The position numbers were made by a program, and so were the translations under genes. Shown in pieces: positions 35,401 to 43,700 of a stretch of DNA of 64,000 nt. Below the pieces are notes generated by a model. It had not been told where the DNA came from. It was given only the letters and a program-made list of their open reading frames with translations, and did not search any database. Location of the stretch: the NCBI RefSeq assembly GCF_000003815.2, contig NC_049987.1:4697341-4761340 (forward strand). Reading direction: 5' to 3'. This DNA is from Branchiostoma floridae. Lineage: Eukaryota > Chordata > Leptocardii > Amphioxiformes > Branchiostomatidae. The number at the start of each line of letters is the position of its first letter. The first letter of the stretch is position 1.

Positions 35401-35451
35401 GTTGCCAACCAAGACGATGACAATACAAGCATGCAGGAGGAGTAGACGCAT
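26376..35451 (-). CDS. Secreted EGF / C-type lectin protein, left copy (kringle exon in intron)
   Basis: Coding exons on the minus strand: 35451-35303 (signal peptide [16 protein letters not shown], then a Lys-rich linker), 34086-33992, 33472-33359 (EGF), 33012-32902 (EGF), 32141-31971 (CTLD part 1), 27672-27512 (CTLD part 2), 26495-26376 (CTLD part 3, stop TAG). Phases match throughout, giving about 306 residues. Adding the kringle exon 29431-29189 keeps frame and gives about 387. The CTLD has its cysteines, WIGL and EPN, but the later Ca2+ ligands are gone (GGKC for GEDC, WGG for WND), so calcium-dependent sugar binding is doubtful. The first EGF has Tyr for one Cys. It is probably secreted and may act in recognition or matrix; the ligand is unknown. 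A noncoding first exon ends at 35782. Confidence 0.75.
27512..27672 (-). CDS. CTLD exon 2, left gene
   Basis: 161 bases, phase 1 to phase 0. Encodes RESVWIGLHKNGGSWKW, then DQGEPNN and GGKCANM. The WIGL core and EPN motif are kept, but the acidic residue before the fourth conserved Cys region is replaced (GGKC versus GEDC in the right copy). Confidence 0.9.
27743..29166. mobile_element. hAT-like foldback element, 1.4 kb, 8-bp TSD
   Basis: Terminal inverted repeats TGTTTCAAAAATACGGGAGC at the left and its complement at the right, extended by several hundred bases of imperfect inverted repeat rich in CACGTGACGT and ACGTCAC motifs (27840-28080 and 28850-29130). Both ends are flanked by AATATATT (27735-27742 and 29167-29174), an 8-bp duplication as made by hAT transposases. 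The middle holds a CCTCCATG-type element. It fills nearly the whole intron between the kringle exon and CTLD exon 2. Confidence 0.85.
28120..28810 (-). mobile_element. CCTCCATG-type element nested in the foldback element
   Basis: Reverse orientation. Shares TGCATAATnTATG, CCACAAACTACATA and CCAAATATCATGGCAATCCATC blocks with 56300-57066, ending in CTCCGGACACACAGGCAGAC and an (AC)n-rich tract. Confidence 0.6.
29189..29431 (-). CDS. Kringle domain exon
   Basis: 243 bases, exactly 81 codons, phase 1-1, donor CTTG|GTAAGG. Encodes a complete kringle with six cysteines: DCQDGNGASYRG, then GKTCQRWDSQTPH, NYCRNPDG, VWCYTEDP and RWERCDVPVCG. The acceptor CCGGGAG has a poor pyrimidine tract. It sits between the first and second CTLD exons of the left gene and is absent from the right copy. 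Because the host intron is also phase 1, inclusion keeps the frame but would insert a kringle into the CTLD. It might instead be skipped, or belong to a separate transcript. Confidence 0.8.
29722..29793. repeat. 12-bp minisatellite, six copies
   Basis: Six head-to-tail copies of CCTTAGCAACGG, the fifth diverged (TCTTAGAAACGG). Located about 300 bases upstream of the kringle exon on its strand. Confidence 0.9.
30540..31010 (-). repeat. tRNA-derived SINE
   Basis: The minus strand reads GTGTAGCGCAGTGGCAG (A-box region, about 31002-30986) and then GCGGGTTCGAATCC (B-box, 30959-30946), followed by a body with CCCTTGGGAAAGGCACTTAA and CACTCAAGTGAAAATGAG. Found only in the left arm. Confidence 0.75.
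31106..31380. repeat. 75-bp minisatellite with a TGACGTCA in most units
   Basis: Units begin at 31106, 31181, 31255 and 31330. Each carries GATGAC(G/A)TCATAACTTC, GGACAACTTCGGACACC, ACCCGGCTGA and TGTCCAAAGTTA. The palindrome TGACGTCA is a consensus CREB/ATF site; whether it is used is unknown. Lies within a left-gene intron. Confidence 0.9.
31430..31724 (+). mobile_element. Helitron-like element with complete 3' end
   Basis: Starts TTATATTTCAGCCATACC and ends with the hairpin ATTTGCT-CTTC-AGCAAAT (31693-31710), ten bases (GTCGGCCTAT) and CTAG (31721-31724) followed by T. This is a textbook Helitron 3' terminus. At 295 bases with no coding sequence, it is non-autonomous. Confidence 0.75.
31971..32141 (-). 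CDS. CTLD exon 1, left gene
   Basis: 171 bases after acceptor TCTTACAG, phase 1-1. Encodes [17 protein letters not shown] through SMCKTQGAILASITS to VISN, the N-terminal loop and helices of a long-form C-type lectin domain. It has the same length as the right-copy exon 46161-46331. Confidence 0.9.
32362..32806. mobile_element. GGCCGACTCCGTCAG foldback element, left arm copy
   Basis: Long inverted repeats: the left arm contains GGCCGACTCCGTCAG, TGGACCCGTCTACTGTAGC and CCAGATAACCTGTGTCGC; the right arm holds their complements. An orthologous copy sits in the same place in the right arm (45472-45952), so it was present before the inverted duplication. Confidence 0.85.
32902..33012 (-). CDS. EGF exon 2, left gene
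   Basis: 111 bases, phase 1-1, [15 protein letters not shown]...[11 protein letters not shown]. All six cysteines are present. The D-I-D-E-C start and the Asn in [10 protein letters not shown] fit the calcium-binding EGF consensus. Confidence 0.9.
33129..33178 (-). pseudogene. EGF exon relic, left arm
   Basis: The minus strand reads GGCGGCTACAAATGTACCTA, then CTCACCTGGATGGACTGGAG: the second half of an EGF exon without splice sites. The same relic lies at 42485-42527 in the right arm, so it predates the inverted duplication. Confidence 0.8.
33359..33472 (-). CDS. EGF exon 1, left gene (one Cys lost)
   Basis: Symmetric phase 1-1 exon of 114 bases. It starts DISECNENTYKHGHC and ends [11 protein letters not shown]. 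Tyr stands where every other EGF here has Cys (NTY versus NPC or NTC), which would leave one disulfide unpaired. Confidence 0.8.
33672..33950. repeat. GGGATA-type minisatellite, left arm
   Basis: Degenerate units of about 70-85 bases with CTGTCCCATTT, TTTTACCAGAAGGTG, TTCTC and TTACTnGTnAA blocks. Counterpart of 41520-41865. Confidence 0.7.
33992..34086 (-). CDS. Second coding exon, left gene
   Basis: 95 bases, phase 2 to phase 1, after acceptor CTTTTAG. Encodes NTGEEPTVLSAHYTVNGATV followed by PPNLYCTICPN. It has no recognised domain and contains two cysteines; the right copy has a stop codon at the second one. Confidence 0.8.
34262..34600. other. Insert unique to the left arm
   Basis: GC-rich block (CCCCGGATGACCCAGGGAAA, GGTTACCGGAGGGCACC) without a counterpart in the right arm. 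Frames on both strands are open for about 100 codons but show no motif. Probably an unclassified repeat. Confidence 0.4.
34735..35076 (-). repeat. tRNA-derived SINE, left arm
   Basis: The minus strand reads TGGCGTAACTGGTAGGGCG (A-box) and GAGTTCGAAACCCGCCG (B-box), then the body GACTTCGGTCGGGGAGGTAA and CTTCTGTCGGTACTGTGTATG. Orthologous to 40858-41100, so inserted before the duplication. Confidence 0.85.
35303..35451 (-). CDS. Signal-peptide exon, left gene
   Basis: 149 coding bases from ATG, donor CCAG|GTATGTTA, exit phase 2. Encodes a hydrophobic leader followed by a linker with KHSKKKETVPRGSE. The ATG is chosen because the right copy starts at the same place (40572) and a TTTCCAG acceptor lies just upstream in both copies. 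Confidence 0.8.
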
Positions 35452-35781
35452 GGCTGGAAATCTGTGTATATTCAAATAACGAGAATAAAGATTAGGCCTA
35501 AGAAACAAATATTGTATTTCCTATTTTCCTAACTACCCTACAAAAACCTGCCGACTCTAGACTTTTTTTGTGTGGGCAGTGGAGTCACATAGCTTCAAGT
35601 ATAAGTATAGATATGAAACATTTTGAAGCAAAAGGGGATAAATACTTCCCGTTTGTTCAATATCAAGGTTGCCATTCCAGCATTACGACAAAAATGGAAG
35701 TAAATTTGAGATAAAACGAGCTCTATGGCCTTGAAAAGGTTTAGAAATCAGTCTAGAAGAACCAGATAAAACTCACCTTAC

Positions 35782-36246
35782 CTCAAAGGTCTCTTTCAGA
35801 AACAAGATTTCTGTTCCACACTTCTTCAGCGTTGCCAGACGAGCTTCTGTGAGCAATTTCTGCTGTGAACCCTACTTTTATAAAGACTTTACACAGCTTT
35901 CCCGTGAGAAACGATTTAGAAGTTAATGACAAGACTCTCAGCAAAAATTCCAATACAGGCCCGGGCACAATGGTTGATCTCTTCACCGTTTTAATTTTTC
36001 TTCTTAATTACAAGTATTACATTTTTGTCATTATGATTAAAATGGTTCATGTACAGTAGACCACACAGACGCTAAGTTACTTTAGATTGAAGTGTAAGTT
36101 CCAATCATGTGTGGATTTAGCCAATCACTCGTAGCTTTGACCTTGTCTTTCTTCTACTTGTAGCTAAGCTATGGGTCGAGTCTGTCGAATAGGAGTCCTT
36201 TATTGCAAGCTCTTTGATGAGAATGTCATATTCGTACTGATCACGT
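35782..36246 (-). promoter_or_regulatory. Promoter / noncoding first exon module P1 (faces left)
   Basis: The minus strand reads a GTGATCAGTA block, GTGATTGGCTAAATCC (reverse CCAAT box), TATAAAAG at 35882-35875, GAAATTGCTCACAGAAGC, and an exon ending TGAAAGAGACCTTTGAG before donor GTAAGG (35781). It is nearly the same as the plus-strand modules at 39030-39584 and 39820-40137. It is the likely promoter of the left gene and is cut at its distal end by an assembly gap. Confidence 0.7.
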
Positions 36247-37027
36247 NNNNNNNNNNNNNNNNNNNNNNNNNNNNNNNNNNNNNNNNNNNNNNNNNNNNNN
36301 NNNNNNNNNNNNNNNNNNNNNNNNNNNNNNNNNNNNNNNNNNNNNNNNNNNNNNNNNNNNNNNNNNNNNNNNNNNNNNNNNNNNNNNNNNNNNNNNNNNN
36401 NNNNNNNNNNNNNNNNNNNNNNNNNNNNNNNNNNNNNNNNNNNNNNNNNNNNNNNNNNNNNNNNNNNNNNNNNNNNNNNNNNNNNNNNNNNNNNNNNNNN
36501 NNNNNNNNNNNNNNNNNNNNNNNNNNNNNNNNNNNNNNNNNNNNNNNNNNNNNNNNNNNNNNNNNNNNNNNNNNNNNNNNNNNNNNNNNNNNNNNNNNNN
36601 NNNNNNNNNNNNNNNNNNNNNNNNNNNNNNNNNNNNNNNNNNNNNNNNNNNNNNNNNNNNNNNNNNNNNNNNNNNNNNNNNNNNNNNNNNNNNNNNNNNN
36701 NNNNNNNNNNNNNNNNNNNNNNNNNNNNNNNNNNNNNNNNNNNNNNNNNNNNNNNNNNNNNNNNNNNNNNNNNNNNNNNNNNNNNNNNNNNNNNNNNNNN
36801 NNNNNNNNNNNNNNNNNNNNNNNNNNNNNNNNNNNNNNNNNNNNNNNNNNNNNNNNNNNNNNNNNNNNNNNNNNNNNNNNNNNNNNNNNNNNNNNNNNNN
36901 NNNNNNNNNNNNNNNNNNNNNNNNNNNNNNNNNNNNNNNNNNNNNNNNNNNNNNNNNNNNNNNNNNNNNNNNNNNNNNNNNNNNNNNNNNNNNNNNNNNN
37001 NNNNNNNNNNNNNNNNNNNNNNNNNNN
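36247..37027. other. Assembly gap (781 N)
   Basis: Run of N at the centre of the inverted duplication. Palindromic centres are hard to assemble, so the true distance between the arms is unknown. Confidence 1.
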
Positions 37028-37044
37028 ATTAGACTCTTGGTGAA

Positions 37045-37551
37045 AAGAGACACTAAGCACATGGTGTTGCATTGTGGGAACGATTCCTTATGGCAGTTAT
37101 TAGTGAGTGACGACAGAAAGCAATAACGTGATCAGTATGAATATAAACATCTCATCAAAGAGGTTGCAATAAAGGACTCCAATTCAACAGGACTCGACCC
37201 ACAGCTTAGCTACAAGTAGCAGAACGGCAATGTCAAAGCTATCAGTGATTGGCTAAACCCACACATGGGATTGGCCGTTCGGAGCGTTACCAACTTTGCA
37301 AAATGCTTAAAAGGTAAAAGCTTTAGGGCTTTCTTGGTGTGGTCTACTGACTGACTTTTTGATTTATGACAAATTATATTGTATTCGAAGAACTAACCGT
37401 GATGTCACATTGTCCGCTCCTTATTGGAATTTTGTCATTACTTCTATCCTTTCTCACGGGAAGCTGCTTCAAGTCTTTATAAGGGAGGTTGCCCGCTCAC
37501 AGACACCTGTATCGCTAGAGATAGACAGATTGTATCTGAAAGGACCCTGAG
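37045..37551 (+). promoter_or_regulatory. Promoter / first exon module P2 (faces right)
   Basis: Shares GTTGCATTGTGGGAACGATT, CGTGATCAGTATGAATATAA, GTGATTGGCTAAACCC and a weak TATAAGGG (37478-37485) with the other modules. The exon ends AGGACCCTGAG before GTAAGG. It is the most diverged of the four and may be inactive. Confidence 0.6.
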
Positions 37552-37833
37552 GTAAGGGGAGTCTTGTTGGGTTCTCCAAGACTTATTTCTAAACTTATTT
37601 TAAGGCCTTGGAGTCCGTTTCATTTTAGGTTTACTTCCATGTTGTCGTATAATGCTGGAATGCTAACCTTGATATTGAACACGTGGGAAGTATTTTTTCC
37701 TTTCAAATTATAATAATATCTATCGCAGTATAAATTTAGGCTTAGACAGCGGATGAAAAGGACCGGCTAGTATCGCGGGCGCCGGGGGCGTTTTTTTTCT
37801 TTTTTTTTTTTTTTTTTTTTTTTTCTTTTTTTT

Positions 37834-37933
37834 NNNNNNNNNNNNNNNNNNNNNNNNNNNNNNNNNNNNNNNNNNNNNNNNNNNNNNNNNNNNNNNNNNN
37901 NNNNNNNNNNNNNNNNNNNNNNNNNNNNNNNNN
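37834..37933. other. Assembly gap (100 N) after a poly-T tract
   Basis: Fixed-size N run preceded by a long T tract (37791-37833), the likely reason the assembly broke. Confidence 1.
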
Positions 37934-38107
37934 ACTTCGCTGTGGCCAATAACTCCTCTGCCGCGGCTAAACTCCTTCCCATTTGCCACAGCAAGATCTG
38001 CTTGGAGATTAACTCTTTTCACCCTGAGTCTAATCGATCACTTCGGCCCACCCAATAACAATACTGCTTTTAAACGAAATTGTTTAGAGCAAGGTCATAA
38101 GACATCT

Positions 38108-38300
38108 TCAAGGTAATGAACTAAGAAGTTTTGAATAAGAGATAGCGGTGGATATTTGTTTTGAAGGCTGATAAGTTGTAGTCGAGAGATCGAGTTCCAT
38201 AATTTGGCTGTCCGGGGAAAGAAACTGACTGTAGAAGGATTTGGAAACCGGCAATTGAACAGTATATCGATATGAGTTTGAAGAAAACCTAGTGTTGCAC
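38108..38300 (-). mobile_element. Non-LTR retrotransposon relic
   Basis: The minus strand encodes STVSFFPRTAKLWNSI, matching the 'SFFPRTIxLWNSLP' segment near the C-terminus of many non-LTR reverse transcriptases. Short and decayed. Confidence 0.65.
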
Positions 38301-39029
38301 CGAAAGGCTCTCAGTAGAGGGACAAGTAGTATGAGATCACTGGAGCAATAGCCATGGTAGTACTGGTAAAAGAGAGACATGTGCAACGTTTCTCCTATGG
38401 TAGAGAGTGTCAGGGCTAGTTACTAATTGATTGGCAATTAATTGATGAGCGGATTTTATCCACAGCGATCCATCACACGGCATATTTTCTTCCCGTTAGA
38501 CTAAATTTGTGTTTCCACATCACAAAACCGCAGTGTTCCATGTTGCGCAGGAGGCTTACTGTCCATATTGGCTTTTTATTGCGGTACGTAGATATTTTCA
38601 GCCGTAGGAATCGCGCTATCAAGACCATAGCATGCCCAGGTCAAAAGATCTCTGCTGCAGTACCAAGGTCACACACCAGGGGGCTAAAAATCAACCCTGA
38701 CCTTCGTCTTTCCAACACGAATGTAAATGTGCGCGCTGGTGTAAACCATAGAATTAAGTCAGTATTACCTAAACTACTTATAGGAAGTGATATATTTCCT
38801 TAGCGTATAAAATACTGACAAAAATCTGTGCTGTTTGATTTTTTTTAATGATAAAAGCCCATATTCTGAACAGGGGTGCTACTTTAATTCGCTCCATCAA
38901 TTAAATAACGCCATCATTGATCAGTTATTGATGTAAGATAATAATTGCAGTTTATAAAGATGACATACATAGAACTTATTGATGAGATTGAGGGTAAAAA
39001 GAGAGATTGAATAACGTTACAATTTCTTT

Positions 39030-39584
39030 ACACTAAGCATAGGGTGTTGCATTGTGGGAACGATTCCTTATGGCAGTTATTAGTGACGACAGAAACCTAT
39101 CACGTGATCAGTATGAATATAAACATTTCATCAAAGAAGTTGCAATAAAGGACTCCCATTCAACGGACTCGACCCCGGATAGCTTAGCAACAAGTAGAAG
39201 AACGGCAATGTCAAAGCTATCAGTGATTGGCTAAATCCACACATGATTGAGTCGACTTACACTTCAATCAAAAGTAACTTAGCGCCTGTGTGGTCTACTG
39301 GACATGAACTCTTTTTGATCATAATAACAAAAGTGTAATATTTGTAGTTCAGAAGAAAAATTGAAACGGCAGAGAGATCAACCATAATTTGTGCCCGCTT
39401 CTGTATTGGAATTTTTGTTGAGAGTTTGTCATTAACTTCTAAATCCTTTCTCACGAGAAAGCTGCTTCAGGTTTGTTTTTTTTTATAAAAGGAGAGTTCA
39501 CAACAGAAATTGCTCACAGAAGCACGTCTGGTATCGCTGAAGAAGAGTAGAACAGAAATCTTGTATCTGAAAGAGACCTTTGAG
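39030..39584 (+). promoter_or_regulatory. Promoter / first exon module P3 (faces right)
   Basis: Complete module: GTTGCATTGTGGGAACGATT, ATCACGTGATCAGTATGAAT (with a CACGTG E-box), GTGATTGGCTAAATCC (39225-39230 is a reverse CCAAT), TATAAAAG at 39484-39491, then GCTCACAGAAGCACGTCTGG and exon end TGAAAGAGACCTTTGAG|GTAAGA (donor 39585). Best candidate for the active promoter of the right gene. Confidence 0.7.
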
Positions 39585-39819
39585 GTAAGATGAGTTTTAT
39601 TGGGTTCTTCTAGACAGATTTCTAGACCTTCTCAAGGACTTAAAGTCCGTTTTATCTAAAGTTTACTTCCATTTTTGTCGTAATGCTGGAATGGTAGCCC
39701 TGATATTGAACAAACGGGAAGTGTTTTTTCCGCTTTCCCTTCAAGTTTTTGACATCTATAAAAGTATTTCGCTATTTACAAAAAGTATTTAGCGAAGTTT
39801 GCCATTCTTTTATCATTTG

Positions 39820-40137
39820 ACTTACACTTCAATCAAAAGTAACTTAGTGCCTGTGTGGTCTACTGGACATGAACTCTTTTTGATCATAATAACAAAAATG
39901 TAATATTTGTAATTCAGAAGAAAAATTGAAACGGCAGAGAGATCAACCATTGTGCCCGCTTTTGTATTGGAATTTTTGCTGAGAGTCTTGTCATTAACTT
40001 CTAATCTTTTCTCACGGGAAAGTTGCTTTAAGTCTTTACAAAAGGAGGGTTCACAACAGAAATTGCTCACAGAAGCACGTCTGGTATCGTTGGAGAAGTG
40101 TGGAACAGAAATCTTGTATCTGAAAGAGACCTTTGAG
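39820..40137 (+). promoter_or_regulatory. Promoter / first exon module P4 (faces right)
   Basis: Lacks the upstream CCAAT and E-box part. From ACTTACACTTCAATCAAAAG onward it matches P1 and P3. The TATA box is changed to TTACAAAAG, but the exon end TGAAAGAGACCTTTGAG|GTAAGA (donor 40138) is intact. It lies about 430 bases before the coding exon. Confidence 0.65.
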
Positions 40138-40571
40138 GTAAGATGAGTTTCATCGGGTTCATCTTGACTGATTTCTAGACCTTCTTAAGAACTTAAAGTC
40201 CGTTTTATCAAAAATTTACTTCCATTTTTGTCGTAATGCTGGAATGGCAACCTTGATATTGAACAAACGGGAAGTGTTTTTTTCCGCTTTCGCTTCAAAA
40301 TTTTTGACATCTATAGCAGTATTTCGCTATATACAAAAATTTGACCGGTGATTGAAGATGTTTTGTTTGTTGTATGTCTGAGGAGACATCCGTTTATAAC
40401 ATTGTATCAGTCTTAAGGGCAAGGAAAATGTTGTGTTTCCTATTTTAGTCCTGAAAAAACTTAGGCTCGGTTTTTAGGGTATACCGGTAGGTAGGAAAAC
40501 AGGAAATACAACATTTTATTTCCTAGGCCTAATCTTTATTCTCGTTCTTTCAATATTCAAGATTTCCAGCC

Positions 40572-40708
40572 ATGCGTCTACTCCTGCTACATACTTGTAT
40601 TGTCATCGTCTTGGTTGGCAGCTCGGATGCCTGGTGGGGGTCCAACAAACAGGCTGAGAAAAAGGAAACAGTCCCGGGGGGCAGTGAGGCCAAGGACGTA
40701 ACATCCAG
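40572..40708 (+). CDS. Signal-peptide exon, right gene
   Basis: 137 bases, donor CCAG|GTATGTTA, exit phase 2. Hydrophobic leader, then [18 protein letters not shown]. The acceptor TTTCCAG ends at 40569, so a spliced noncoding leader from P2-P4 is expected. Confidence 0.8.
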
Positions 40709-43700
40709 GTATGTTACGTCAGTCTTTACGTCAGTCTTTACTTTGCATATGGTGACTGTCAGTACTTCAGCAACAATGGTCATTAACATGCCAAGGTAAA
40801 ATTCATATCAACATCCATATCCACGTTGATCAAGTGTTTTTGTACAATTACAAAGTGGTTTGTGGCGTAACTGGTAGAGCGTTCGGAATCTAGAGGTCCC
40901 GAGTTCGATACCCGCCGTGCCCATGACGTTGTGCCCTTCGGGAAAGGCACTTTATACGACCTTCCTCACTACATCCAGGTGTAAAAATGGGTACCTGACT
41001 TCGGTCGGGGAGGTGAAAGAAAAAGACTACCTTTACCTTCTGTCTGTACTTTGTATGTGGCACCGCTAATATAAAATATAAGTTACTAACCTGAGTGCAG
41101 TGCACTAGTGCCACATTGCCCTTGTCTGTCCAAATCCAGATTAAGTTCAGCACAGCTGCTAATGAAGGGGTGTTGGCCACAGCATAGATTAAAAAAAAGT
41201 CTAAAATCCCCTGGCACTGCTAATTTTTCTTAGTGAAACGTCGGCTTGGCCAGGCCTGCTCTGACCGTGTGGTCCAACAACAAGACAGAAAGAGGACTAG
41301 ACTATGTCACACTACCCAATCACAATCAGTTGTGATTTTGCTTGCTGTTCACCTAATCTATAAGTTTTTGCTTCTTTTAGAAACACTGGAGAAGAGCCCA
41401 TCGTGCAAACCGTTCATTACTTCGTGAACGGTACTACGATTCCTACCAACCTGTGCTGCACAACTTGACCAAGTGGTGAGCGAAAGTTTTTTGCTTTTAA
41501 TAAGATGGTATAGATTGTATTTCAAAATGGGAATATCGGGGTATTATCCCATCTTTGGTACCAGTTAGAGGATCGAGAAACACCTTCTGGTAATAAAGAT
41601 GGTACAGCGGTAGTGTTATCCTTTTGTTACCAGTAAGCGATTTGACAGTTTATTTCTAGTAAAAAAATGGGGAAGCAGGGGCCTTATTCTATTTTTCTTG
41701 TTACAAGTAAGAAAAATGCGAGGTACTATTCTATTTTCTTAACCAGTGAGAGGATGGGGAATCACCTTCTGGTAAAAAATGGGACATCGGGGTATTATCC
41801 AATTTTTTTCACCAGTAAGACGTTTGAGAATCACCTTCTAGTAAATAAATTGGACATCGGGGGCTCAAGAGGCCCTCGAGCGGCTATCGGGTACTCGCAG
41901 TTTGGAATCCGATAATTATAGTTGAGTCGGCTAGATTTGGGTGTCATTTTTTTGATTGCCTAACGAACTAGTGCACTTGCAATAGAAAGCAAAACATCTC
42001 CAGAAATACTGTTTTTAATTGGATTTGCGGGCATAGAAGTTGTGAGATTTAAGCTGTATTCCTATGGGACGGCGAAATTGTGTAATGAGACCTTAAGTGA
42101 TACTGCTGAATCATCAATGATGTTAAGCTATAAGATTATTCTCTTCTTCAAACAGACATCAATGAGTGTAACGAAAACACTTGCAAGCATGGGCAATGTA
42201 TGAGCCAAGCTGGTAGCTACAAATGTATCTGCTCGCCTGGATGGACTGGACAGAACTGTCAGCAAGGTGAGTTGATTTTGTGCATATATGAATAATTGAT
42301 TGAACTTGTATTGATTCTTAATTCCTGCTATTCATTGTTATCGTAAAAATTCTCTTTAGAACTATATGTGAAAAGAATAATGCTTAAATATCTTAATCTA
42401 GGTAATTATTACTACAGAGATGAGGATAGGACATGTTCAGCTATAACATATCTCTGTCGCATAGATATCAATTAATGAAATTAACGGCGGCTACAAATGT
42501 ACCTGCTTACCTGGATGGACTGGAGTACATGAAGCAAATGTAGTTCAAATGCTCAATATGTTTTAGTAGCAATGTACGAAGTAATGCCAATCATTCGAAA
42601 TATCTACAGCATTTCTTTTTCTTTTCTTCTTCTACTATATAGACATAAATGAGTGTACCGGGAACCCATGTCAACATGGACGCTGTGTGAACTATGATGG
42701 TGGTTACAAATGTTCCTGCCCACCTGGATGGACTGGAAAGAACTGTCAACTAGGTGAGTTTTTGAACACTGTCTGACAGTTCTCGGAGTATTTTTATGTC
42801 TCAGCCTTTTTTTTTTTGGTAGAAGTATCCTACTTACATTTCTGATCAAAGCCCATTTTCAGTTTTGTCAGTTTGGTTTAAATGCTCAATGTGTTTTAGA
42901 TTAGTAGAAATGTACAAAACAATGCAAATCATTCGAAATATTTACAGCATTTCTTTTCTTTCTTTCTACTACACAGACATAGATGAGTGTACCAGGAACC
43001 AATGTCAACATGGACAATGTGTTTACCAAGATGGCGGCTACAAATGTACCTGCTCACCTGGATGGACTGGACAGAATTGTCAGCAAGGTAAGCTCTTTGT
43101 TAATGTGGTTTGATATGTTTTAATTTTAATTTATCAAAAAAGTACAAAACAATGCCAATAATTTTAAATATCTACAGCATTCCTTGTCTTTTTGTCTTTT
43201 TCTACTAATCGCAGACATAAATGAGTGTACAAGGAACCCATGTCAACATGGACAATGTGTGAACCAAGATGGCGGCTACAAATGTACCTGCTCACCTGGA
43301 TGGACTGGACAGAACTGTCAGCAATGTGAGTTCTTTAACACTGTCTGTCAGTTCTCGGAACATTTTCATGTCTTTGTCATTTTATGACGTCATTTTGACG
43401 TCAATGACGTTGCTATTGACAACAGAAGTCGTAGCAGACATTATCATTCTGTTGTCTAAAGTGCACGGTTGTATTTTGGCTGCATATCTTGAAGTTTTCT
43501 GGCAATACCCTATTTTCATTGCTTTAGCCAATACGATCGCATAGAAGGCGTCATCATGACACCATATTATGTTATAATGCCGTCAAATTTTTTTTTCTAC
43601 TACACAGACATAAATGAGTGTACCAGGAACCCATGTCAACATGGACGCTGTGTGAATAAAGATGGCGGCTACAAATGTACCTGCTCACCTGGATGGACTG

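Larger units (their letters stand above)
25500..36246 (-). repeat. Left arm of the inverted gene duplication
   Basis: Reverse-complement homology to about 37040-47800. It covers the first-exon/promoter module, signal exon, SINE, second exon, GGGATA minisatellite, EGF exons, an EGF relic, a foldback element, the CTLD exons and the 3' flank, in matching order. Homology continues past the gene's 3' end to about 25.5 kb. Insertions unique to this arm include 34262-34600, the SINE at 30540-31010, and the kringle and hAT-like block. Confidence 0.85.

Noticed and set aside
36171-37072. Long open frames of about 290 codons on both strands
   Set aside because: They consist almost wholly of N; the frames exist only because the gap contains no stop codons.
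40858-40930. True tRNA gene on the plus strand
   Set aside because: A- and B-boxes are present but no matching acceptor stem. The sequence continues into a body shared by three other copies, so it is a SINE.
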